Of a DNA stretch of 22,943 nt, positions 10,201 to 18,634 are shown piece after piece; position 1 is the first letter of the stretch; each line of letters begins with the position of its first letter. The notes below the pieces were generated by a model. It saw nothing but the letters and a program-made list of their open reading frames with translations. It was not told where the DNA came from and made no database searches. The stretch is from NCBI GenBank assembly GCA_946803715.1, contig CAMPET010000270.1, positions 55,182-78,124 on the forward strand, given 5' to 3'. The position numbers and the translations under genes were made by a program. This DNA comes from Beroe ovata. Taxonomy: Eukaryota > Ctenophora > Nuda > Beroida > Beroidae.

Positions 10201-13200
10201 GATTTGGTTTCAAGGAGGATTATCTTATTGAAGGGAGCTGGAGTTCACAGACTGATTATTTCAGTGACGAGCCGCCACTAACCCGAGATCAGATTCTCGA
10301 AGTGTTGGATACCAAGTTTGATCCCCTGTTCGAGGACATATTCGTGAAGCTGCGCGACAATCTGAAGGACTACCTGAGGAAGCTAGCTGATGACGTGGGC
10401 CGAGTGCAGGAGTTTGTGAACAGGGACAGTCTGGCGTTACCACGCAGTACCAGGTCTACCAGGACCATGGACAGTGTGATCCTGCAGACTAAGCGGGTTA
10501 CCGAGTCCCAGCTCAGAGAGTTCCTCAAGTTGATGTACAAGAAGTTCATGGCCTGCAAAGTGGAACCGGGTTAGTAGACCTTCATGAGAGCCGCTAATAT
10601 TTCACTCCGACATTGCCAATTGCTGTCTTTAGAGCAGACAAAACGGGCTTTCCTTGTTCCTCATTACTCTATTATGCTAGGGCTGTTTAATTGGTATCGA
10701 TAAGACGTCACACACACACACGTCACACACACACATACACACACATACACACACACACACANNNNNNNNNNNNNNNNNNNNNNNNNNNNNNNNNNNNNNN
10801 NNNNNNNNNACACACACACACACACACACACACACCCACACCGGACTCCCAAATCAAACAGGTACAGCTGTAGGTGCTCTAGGGGCGCAGAGTGTTGGTG
10901 AACCAGCCACTCAGATGACACTGAAAACATTTCATTTCGCCGGGGTAGCTACTATGAACATTACACTTGGAGTGCCGAGAATAAAGGAAATTGTCAATGC
11001 TGCTTCTAACATCGCGTTAGTAGTGGTTTGACATTATGAGGGCATTGTAATGCACAGCTGTTTAGTGTTGTGCTCTCATTATATTATTCCCATAGAATTT
11101 CTGTGGAAATTATGCTGGATGTACCACTTTAACCACTCTCTCTCTTTCGCAGACTCTCTCTCACACTCATACACACACAGGACACCGATAATCACAGCTC
11201 CGCTGGAGAATGCAGCGAGTATTGATGCTGCTAGGATTGTGAAGGGGAGAATAGAGAAAACACTGCTCGGCGAGATATCAGAATACATTGAGGAGGTAAG
11301 TATACATTTTGTACATGATGAACATCATGTAGCCTGTAGGATATGATATTGTCTAGTTCTTGTTGTTTAGTTAAGTGTACTAATTGAGATCATGTGAAGT
11401 GTCATGTAATGTGCCATTATAAAAGTCTCCTCACAAGTCTGGTTCATCAAACAATAACCCCTGATCATGACCATAAATCTGGAATTTTAATCATGGTAAA
11501 TCCCTTTTTCCAACCCTCCGCCCGTGTTATACACTTTCCCAACCCGCTGCCCGTGTTATACACTTTCCCATCCCGCTGTCCGTGTTATACACTTTCCCAA
11601 CCCGCTGACCGTGTTATACACTTTCCCAACCCGCCGCCCGTGTTATACACTTCCCCAACTCGCTTCCCGCAGGTTTTTCTCCCGCTCGACTGTTACATTC
11701 TGGTGAAGCTGCACGTGCAACGTATCAGGATGTTGAAGTTGGAGATCACAGCACACTCTGTCATGAAGAGCATTATCAAGAACAGTAAAGTGAAGTTGAC
11801 GTCCAGTGATGTGCGGATTAACAGTCCTTCTACCCTCGCTGTACGTAGCATCTTATTGTGCTTGTCATACTATGTGGCCTGGCACGTTTCTCATGTCTGA
11901 TTTTCATTTGCGTTTTTCATGTAACGTTTTTATGCCAATTTCCTCTCCCTCTCAGGTGTACCCTCCGTCAATTGGTCCCAAATCCAAGAAGCACTCATCA
12001 GAAACACTGTACTCACTGTTACAACAGATCAAGAAGATTCTACCCACGATCCCAGTGAAGGGAATACCCACCGTCAACCGTGCTATCATACACAAGGTAT
12101 AGCGCGTTACAGGTCACGCGTTAATAGCCACGCAATGGCATCACATATAAATAGTTGCTATGGTGAAGTCACGTTACTCACGTTACACCAGGAGTCGTCT
12201 GACAACACGTACAAGTTGCTGGTTGAGAGTAGGAGTTTGATGGATGTCATGGTAACACGGGGAGTGGACTGGAAACAGACGACCAGTAATCACATTCTCG
12301 AGGTGATTATCCTCAGTGAGGAAAATTGATTATAAAGTTAGGGAATTCAGATTAAACTTCATTTCCGGTCATTTCCTCACAGACAGAAAAATACTTGAGT
12401 GATTGGGCATTACTGATGATAATTTTATTTGGCAGGTGGCCAAGACACTCGGTATAGAAGCTGCCAGATCTGTTATCATATCAGAGATTGTGTACACAAT
12501 GAACAGCCATGGAATGAGTATTGACATCAGACATGTCAACCTGCTCAGTGACATCATGACTTATGTAGGACAAGTGAGTAGAATTTATCAGTTGGCTATT
12601 AATAAGTGGTGTTAATGGGAAATTTCGCAATTTTGAGGCGGGCCAAAATGAAACATCGATCAAACTGTAGTACAAAGGTGAAAAAGTGAAATAGTCCACC
12701 CGAAAGCGGTGGTATACACAAGATCCACTTACTCAAACCATGAGTCTGAAGCCCGATATATACCGACTCTCCCGCCAGACATTGGAAGTCCCAATGTTAT
12801 CGAGGCATCTCTCGCACTGCTTACACCGCGAGTACTTGTCACATTGGTCGAGGAGAAGGAGTCCTGCTGTCATCTGGTGCTTCCTGTCCAACTCGTCCTG
12901 TCGCATCTTTTCACGGTGTTGTGCTGTCCAGCTCGACTCCAGGTCCTTCCTGATTCCGTTACTCACTTGGAATCTCGTGTAGTTGTCCTGTTGTAACTCT
13001 CGTTTGGCAGTTTTCAACACCTCCGTCTCGTATCTCTTCTTATCCTCCCTCTCCTGTCTCTTCCTCTCTTTCTTGTGTTGTATTGTCTGGAGCTGGTGAC
13101 TGAGCACTTCCTTTGCTCGGCGTCTCATCTCCCTCACTTTCTCTCCCGTCATGTCCATCCGGCCGAATACTGGGCCCTCGGAGTCAGGCTCCGCCTTCGG

Positions 13201-15876
13201 CAGTCGGAACGGCTTGTGCTTCACTTGGGTACCCAGTGCAGCTTGGTACTGCTTGGTTGCCACTGCCTTAGACTCGAGGAACTGTTTCCGTGAGGCGGCT
13301 AGCTCCGTGGCTAGGTACCTCTGTTCATTCTGTTCGAGCTTATCAGTGGCGTCCTTTAGCCGCCGTAATCGCTCAGTCTTCACCTTGACCTGCTCCCCCA
13401 GACTCTTGCTGTATTCTTCCTGTGTTAGGAAGCGAGTTGGGGACTCCACTTTCCTGTTGAATATGTAGGAGTGGTGATACTCGGCAGGTTTAGCCTGCTT
13501 CTGTAGCTCTGAGGTGGCCAGGTTGAACTGAGCCACCTTCTTGCTGACTGCCCGCTCCCGCTCCAGGAAGGCGTTTTCTTGCTCGTAGAACTCCTGGTCC
13601 TTGTGTTCCTGGTATTGCTGGAGTATCCGGTCTTGTTCTGTTTCATATCGCTCCTAATGGGGGAGAAGTGGTATTTCATTATACTGAATACGAACTAATA
13701 ATGTAACAAAATCAAACAAGGACTGTGGAGTGGTCAGATGAAAGACCACAAAATTCCTCCACATTACACTGTCAATTATCCTACCTTCTCCTCCGCAAAT
13801 GATATTGGCTGGTTTCGCTTCTGTCTCTGGTGACACAGATAACACAGTTCCTGCCCTGATTTGTGAGAGCACCCTGGCCGAACTGTGTCCATGTCCTCGA
13901 CAAATTGGACACCCGCAGCTTTCTTCTTCATCTCCTGCCCTCCCTCAACCGCCCTCTTTTTCAGTTTCCGGCTCGGTTTGAGATCTGTTTTGTGGCGCTT
14001 GTAGTTGACCAGATCTACAGTAGACGATGTACATGGTGCCACAGGGCACTGGGTCACTGATTCGTGCCGTGCCATTGGTTCATGAGGTGCCACTGGTTCG
14101 GACAGCGGTATTTCCACTTCACCTGCCTTGGGGGTGATAGCAGTCTCCGGTGTGTCTATTTCATCTGGAATATCGTGTTGGGGTGTGGATTCTGGTGCCA
14201 TGTCGCATGTGAAATGTGGCATTTGGTCTGTGGCATTTCCCGGTGGCATTTCTGCTTCCTCCTCCTGTTTGGAAATAGGAACGATTTAGGGGATATCAAA
14301 TCAGCAGATATCATATGAGTCAAGTGGCAATTTATATCAATGAATCAGATACCTATTCCTATCGCATGAATGAGTACAGATAATAAAGCAAGTAATCAAT
14401 TCTGTGGAACGCTTACCTCAGCAATATCTTCACACAAATGCTCAATGGGTGACAGAACTAAGGTAGGACCGTTGTTACTCACGACAGACGGTGGCCTGTC
14501 ACCAACATCCGGCCTGTCGATCTTTGGTAGAACAAGATTCGTCGATCTGTTGAAGTTGGGTGTGCTGAGAACGGAGTTCTGGGAGATGAACGAGTCGGAG
14601 GTCCGTGGTCTGCCGAGCGATATCGGAGTCAGATTGATCTGATTGCAGTTATCGATCATGTTGAGAAAGTCCTTGGAAAATTTCATCTTCGCTTTGCTAT
14701 CCTTGATAACGAGTTTTCCAATATCTTTGAAGGATAACTCGCCCCGTTTCTGAGTGTTTACTGATCTTGCGAACGCACCTATCATCTCCTTGACACAGAC
14801 TTCAGCCACGCTTCTCTCAATGCCCAAGTCAGTGGCTAGGGCGGCGAAGTTGAGTTGAGCCACTGGCACTTCGCCAAGCTGCTGATACTTGGTGTACTTC
14901 ACGCCGTGTGTCTGGGCGAATTTCTCCGATAAGATGAACACCGGGCGGTGGATGCACAACTTCCCATTGTTCCCAATATCGAGCTTGCGTTTTAGCACAG
15001 TGAAAACACCGAGACCAGGAATGTTGACTGCTTTCTTCTTGAAGAGGCGATGTGACACAAATGCCGATACATCACTCCAGATTTGCAGTACCTCGTCATG
15101 TGTAGTTGTGTGAGGGATGAGGGTGTACTTGCAACCTTTAGCCTCGGTTACAAGCGGCAAGTTAGGATCAGTGGACATAGCTACAATACGTCATGGTAAT
15201 GTCAAAAACTGGAAATGACGCGTGTCAGCCACTGTTTGTTACTTGCACGTGCAAAGTTAGTAATCTGCGCGCGTTGCTATGGTAGCCATTTCATATTTGC
15301 GCGGTGACTGCTTTCAGATCACTTCATGGCCGTAAACTAAGTTAAAGAAGTGGGATTTATGGTGTCGAAATCCAAGTAAATGTCTACCAACTTATTTGAT
15401 AACTCCCACAGGTTTTGGGAAACACAAGATTCGGCCTGGATAAAATGAAGGAGAGTGTTTTGCACTTGGCATCGTTTGAAGCCACCACCGATCATCTGTT
15501 TGACGCCTCCTACCATGGTCTCAGTGATAAGGTTAGTGGAGCGGTCACAGCCAGAATTCTCGTCTCAGTATGGCGCGAAAACAAAACTGCGATGGAATAT
15601 TAATTTCGCGCACGTACGTTTGCGCGCGATTTTGTGTAGAAATCAACCACCTTGCTTAGCTACTGCAGTGCGTGTGATGATAATCATCATGCTGCGATTG
15701 GGATCATGCTGCGATTGTTTTTTTATAAAAGCTATCCAATTTTTCAGATTAATGGTGTCTCTGAATGCATCATCATGGGACTGCCAATGAATATTGGAAC
15801 AGGAATATTCAAGCTCCTTCACAAGCCACACCTGAGACGTCCCCCAAAACCCAGAGAACTGATATTTGACCGATGA
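4266..15876 (+). CDS. POLR3A: RNA polymerase III largest subunit RPC1 (POLR3A), 24 exons, complete
   Basis: Catalytic subunit of nuclear Pol III, which transcribes tRNA, 5S rRNA and U6. Proposed exons: 4266-4370, 4605-4681, 5005-5263, 5474-5585, 6208-6365, 6531-6731, 6823-7587, 7843-7963, 8135-8259, 8443-8603, 8735-8921, 9016-9126, 9253-9430, 9605-9712, 9948-10083, 10265-10569, 10862-11015, 11181-11295, 11673-11840, 11956-12096, 12192-12302, 12436-12573, 15412-15531, 15748-15876. They join in phase to 1,394 codons plus a stop. The ATG has a strong Kozak context (ACCATGG), and the MVKEQ start matches RPC1. Zinc-binding CTTC..CIGH and CKSC/CPAC are in exons 3 and 4. The metal-A site [10 protein letters not shown] is in exon 7 (7408-7437). 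[16 protein letters not shown], next to the trigger loop, is in exon 17. The C-terminus ends LIFDR, about a dozen residues shorter than in human as I recall. Least sure: the exon 3 donor, the exon 16 acceptor, and exon 17, which follows the N gap. Confidence 0.95.
4440..4985. repeat. GTACA-rich degenerate repeats in POLR3A introns 1 and 2
   Basis: Two stretches (about 4436-4555 in intron 1 and 4855-4985 in intron 2) are packed with short palindromic words such as TTGTACAATGTACA and ATGTACATTGTACAC. They give Tyr/Cys/Val-rich open frames on both strands, which are artefacts. Between them, about 4682-4760, ACACCAGTAATTACATAATT-like units repeat in tandem. The origin is unknown; similar words in both introns suggest local duplication or a shared repeat. 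Confidence 0.55.
5919..6165 (+). repeat. Decamer repeat and ~17-bp TTGACACCACTA minisatellite in POLR3A intron 4
   Basis: The 622-bp intron between exons 5474-5585 and 6208-6365 holds three tandem copies of GTTTAATTCC (5920-5950). These are followed by about ten degenerate copies of a roughly 17-bp unit with the core TTGACACCACTA (about 5965-6155). A poly-T-rich stretch lies upstream at about 5780-5820. No gene is seen here. Confidence 0.8.
9431..9604. repeat. Tandem array of X-box-like palindromes in POLR3A intron 13
   Basis: Five units with a spacing of 20-21 bp, plus a sixth after 34 bp, end in GCAAC or ACAAC at 9448, 9469, 9490, 9510, 9530 and 9564. The first core, ATTGCCATGGCAAC (9435-9448), fits the RFX X-box consensus RYYNYYWWRRNRAC. 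Three later copies are the exact palindrome GTTGCTAGCAAC (9499-9510, 9519-9530, 9553-9564). The array fills most of the 174-bp intron. It may be a simple minisatellite that happens to carry the motif. Confidence 0.65.
10710..10845. repeat. CA microsatellite with 48-N assembly gap (POLR3A intron 16)
   Basis: CACACA runs flank a 48-base N block at 10762-10809, between POLR3A exons 16 and 17. CA repeat on both sides implies the gap is unresolved microsatellite. Its true length is unknown. No coding residues appear missing, because the flanking exons join in phase as [15 protein letters not shown]. Confidence 0.95.
11512..11672 (+). repeat. 29-bp minisatellite running into the POLR3A exon 19 acceptor
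   Basis: The unit CCGTGTTATACACTTTCCCA plus ACCCGCTGC (29 bp) starts at 11522, 11551, 11580, 11609 and 11638, an exact period with few substitutions. The last unit ends in CCCGCAG at the splice acceptor of exon 19 (11673). The array therefore supplies the pyrimidine-rich tract and probably the acceptor itself. Confidence 0.9.
12733..15178 (-). CDS. CCDC81: CCDC81 (HU-domain coiled-coil protein), nested antisense in POLR3A intron 22
   Basis: Proposed exons in transcription order are 15178-14417, 14264-13785 and 13653-12733, all phase 0 with GT/AG borders: 254 + 160 + 306 = 720 codons. Residues about 15-100 and 105-195 match the paired eukaryotic HU-like domains of CCDC81 (motifs [15 protein letters not shown] and [15 protein letters not shown]). 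A low-complexity Ser/Pro/Thr region follows. The end of exon 2 has a Cys cluster ([17 protein letters not shown]). Exon 3 is mostly charged coiled coil rich in Glu, Lys, Arg and Gln. The C-terminus has CX5CX2CX2C ([13 protein letters not shown]) and then [15 protein letters not shown]. The vertebrate protein is centrosome or centriolar-satellite associated and linked to cilia. The start is the first ATG of the HU frame, with a purine at -3. The whole gene lies between POLR3A exons 22 and 23. Confidence 0.9.
15243..15254. promoter_or_regulatory. TTGCACGTGCAA palindrome (E-box core) upstream of CCDC81
   Basis: A perfect 12-bp palindrome with the CACGTG E-box core lies about 65 bp upstream of the CCDC81 ATG on its own strand. 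It sits in a GC-richer, CpG-containing stretch (15215-15310) that looks like a short promoter. Function is inferred from sequence and position. Confidence 0.3.
15273..15286 (-). promoter_or_regulatory. RFX X-box motif upstream of CCDC81
   Basis: On the CCDC81 sense strand the 14-mer reads GCTACCATAGCAAC. It fits every position of the X-box consensus RYYNYYWWRRNRAC bound by RFX factors, which drive ciliary genes. It lies about 95 bp upstream of the ATG, within the range usual for ciliary X-boxes. The match and distance are seen directly; regulation is inferred. Confidence 0.5.
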
Positions 15877-15884
15877 GCAGAATG

Positions 15885-15890
15885 AATAAA
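15885..15890 (+). terminator. POLR3A poly(A) signal AATAAA
   Basis: A canonical AATAAA lies 9 nt after the POLR3A stop codon (TGA 15874-15876), followed by a T-rich stretch. This implies a very short 3' UTR. Other A/T-rich hexamers downstream could also serve. Confidence 0.65.
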
Positions 15891-15986
15891 TTTCTTTTAA
15901 GCTCTATAACTTAATCTGTTCTCCTTTATTTGAGAGGGCAGGCTTTTTACATTAATTCCTACTTTTATTATTTATTTGAGTTTTTA

Positions 15987-17567
15987 ATCTATAAGAAATG
16001 TGTGTCATGTTATTGTCACGACATCAGCCACACTGATTTTGAAGAACAGTTGTTTCTATTGTATAAGTGAAGATGAAAGAAGCAGGCGATGGGAAAAGCA
16101 CCAGAATTCCTATATCCGGGCTATACTATCGCCACGATTATACGGCCCCACTAGGGGGCAGTCATTCCTGTGACAAGACGGATAGCACGCTGCTGACTCA
16201 TGAGCAACATGTTCCACTTATAGCAAGACCCAAATCTTGCGTGCTCTACGATCCCGGATCCGAGCATTCAATTTTCAGTTCACAGAGTACTAGTAAATAA
16301 TAAAAGATTATTTCAGTAGATTAGGGGCGCAATACGCGCCCGGATTTAGTGCAAAGTCAAAATTTTAACCAAATTTTTGCACCTAAATTGCGCCAACATA
16401 TGACATCATTGGGCGCAATTTGGGTGCAAGTTTGGCACAGTTTTAGCCTTTAACCGTTACGCACTCGCTCCCACTGTGCCGCAAATTGTGCTGCAGTGTT
16501 GAGGGGAATCAGGGATGGGATCACTGTTCCCACTTATTATAGCAAGACCAAAATCTTGCGTGCTCTACGATCCCGGATACGAGCATTCAATTTCAGTTCA
16601 CAGAGTACTAGTAGATAATAAAAGATAATTTCAGTATAGTAGGGGCGCAAAACGCGGCCGGATTTAGTGCAAAGTCAAAATTTTTACGAAAAACTAGGAC
16701 CTAATTTTTGCACCTTAATTGCGCACAGATATGACATCATTGGGCGCAATTTGGTTGCAAGTTTGGCACAGTATGAGCCTAACGCACCCGTTCCCACTTG
16801 CCGCAAATTGAAGCTGCAATGCTGAGGGGAATCAGGGATGGGATCGGGATGCCAGATTTAAATGACCCGCCTTATGACTCTTGGTATAGTTTGACAAATA
16901 TCTTGATCGGTTGAAAATTCTCGAATNATCTATAAGAAATGTGTGTCATGTTATTGTCACTACATCAGCCACACTGATTTTGAAGAACAGATGTTTCTAT
17001 TGTAGAAGTGAAGATGAAAGGAGCAGGCGATGGGAAAAGCACCAGTATTCCTATATCCGGGCTTTACTATCGCCACGATTATACCCCCGCTAGGGGGCTG
17101 TCATTCCTGTGACAAGACGGATAGCACGCTGCTGACTCATGAGCAACGTGCTCCACTGTTCCCACTTATACACTGTTCCCACTTATTATAGCAAGACCCA
17201 AATCTTGCGTGCTCTACGATCCCGGATCCGAGCATTCAATTTTCAGTTCACAGAGTACTAGTAGATAATAAAAGTGCTGAGTCAACAAGTGCTAAGTCAA
17301 AATCTTTACGAAAAACTAGGACTAAATTTTCGCACCTAAATTGCGCCTCAAATGCGCTCAGATTTCACATCATTGGGCGCAATTTGGGTGCAAGTTTAGC
17401 ACAGTTTTAGCCTTACGCACTCGTTCCCACTTGCCGCAAATTGAAGCTGCAATGCTGAGGGGAATCAGGGATGGGATGCGGATGCAAGATTTAAATGACC
17501 CGCCTTAGGACTCTTGGTATAGTTTGACAAATATCTTGATCGGTTGAAAATTCTCGAATGACTTATC
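15987..17567. repeat. Three tandem copies of an unclassified ~640-bp hairpin-bearing repeat
   Basis: The full unit is best seen at 16928-17567, from ATCTATAAGAAATGTGTGTC to AATTCTCGAATGACTTAT. Copy A (15987-16520) has the same start but stops after GGGATGGGATC. Copy B (16521-16926) lacks the first part, beginning at ACTGTTCCCACTTATTATAG. Each copy contains two inverted repeats. One is GCAAGA-6-TCTTGC (starts 16223, 16542, 17191). The other is a longer arm pair around GCACCTAAATTGCGCC and GGCGCAATTTGGGTGC. I see no terminal inverted repeats, LTRs, poly-A tail, Pol III B box or credible protein. A short open frame in copy A (16067-16300) is not kept open in the others. It is probably a non-autonomous dispersed element. 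Confidence 0.75.
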
Positions 17568-17685
17568 ATTATCAATACAATCTCATCATTAATCAATATG
17601 AATATGAATGGTAATAGTATTTTATAAAAATTGCTCATACGTATCGAGTGATATAAACAAGAGTTAACGTGAACCTAGTATAATA

Positions 17686-18010
17686 CAGGGTGTCAAAAAA
17701 GGGGACAAAAGTAGACGCTCATCTACTGAGTTTCAGATTTTTGAATGAAATTTGGGAGTTTGATAGGTATTGGCAATAAGCTTTTCCCACAAAAATTTGT
17801 CAACTTCATTCATCGACACTGCACAATCTGTGGCACCAAAATGAATGCGAACTTGAACATAATTCTCAACTATTAGTATTCGAAAACATGAAACAGATCC
17901 TGAAAATTTCATTAAGTTATCTCAAAAATGCGGGTTATATAAAAGCTCCAAACAGAAGCTGAGATGTCGACGTTTACTTTAACTTTTGTCCGCTTATTTT
18001 TGACACCCTG
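17686..18010. mobile_element. Tc1/mariner-type MITE, 325 bp, with TIRs and TA target duplication
   Basis: The left end CAGGGTGTCAAAAAA and the right end, whose reverse complement is CAGGGTGTCAAAAATAAGC, form terminal inverted repeats. Similarity continues inward through GGACAAAAGT and AGT(A/G)(A/G)ACG, to about 40-45 bp per end. TA flanks the element on both sides (17684-17685 and 18011-18012), the usual target duplication of IS630-Tc1-mariner elements. The interior is AT-rich and has no transposase frame, so it is non-autonomous. Confidence 0.85.
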
Positions 18011-18634
18011 TACATGTTTGCTCTTACTTTCTGTCATAAGACAATTTCATTTTCGAGCTGATTCTTAATTTACGGTATAGAATTAGAAAGGGTTTACAAA
18101 CTTATTGCAAAAGCGAGAAAACTTTTCTATAAAAGTATAAACCAATCAAGTAAAAATATTGAAGAGGTTCATACAAAATAGGAATTAAGTTAACTATACA
18201 GATTTATACAGTCGTTATAAATTAAACATCGTTATTAACGGTCATATTAGTCAAAATTAAAAGACCCTAAATGAAAAGACGTAAAAGTTGAAGCTGCAAA
18301 ATAAATACACGGTAGAGATTTGAAACTGATCAAGGTAAAGAGCAAATTTCGATCATGAATGAGGTCGCGGTATTCGGTCAAATTACAGATCAATACCGAT
18401 CCTAGAATGTTAACAATTACAATGGTTAAGTAATAGTTTAGTGATAGTGGCCACGTCTGAGAATTGCTTCTGGGAGCAATTCAATAAATAAAATCACGAT
18501 GTCAGTGTCAGTGTTTTTCAATCTACATTTTCCGAATTGTCGCCATGGAGCAAAACCCGCCCTAAGTCCTAACAAATTGCTAGAATTTCGTTAAGATTTC
18601 ATTCAGGCCAGTATTCAACTGGCCTGGTATAATA
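18011..18634. other. Non-coding interval with two hairpins, 3' of the EGF/CUB gene
   Basis: No gene is seen. GAATTGCT-6-AGCAATTC at 18461-18482 is followed by AATAAATAAA on the + strand. A second perfect 8-bp stem, CAGGCCAG-7-CTGGCCTG, lies at 18604-18626, just after the stop codon of the minus-strand EGF/CUB gene and therefore inside its likely 3' UTR. The rest is AT-rich sequence with no recognisable content. Confidence 0.55.

Noticed and set aside
10205-10264. Extension of POLR3A exon 16 upstream to the TTTCAAG at about 10215
   Set aside because: The frame there does not match the phase-2 donor at 10083. The TTATTTCAG acceptor at 10264 restores phase and gives SDEPPL, in line with the family.
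16067-16300. 77-codon + strand open frame in repeat copy A
   Set aside because: The corresponding region in copy C differs by indels and is not kept as one frame, so it is probably not protein coding.
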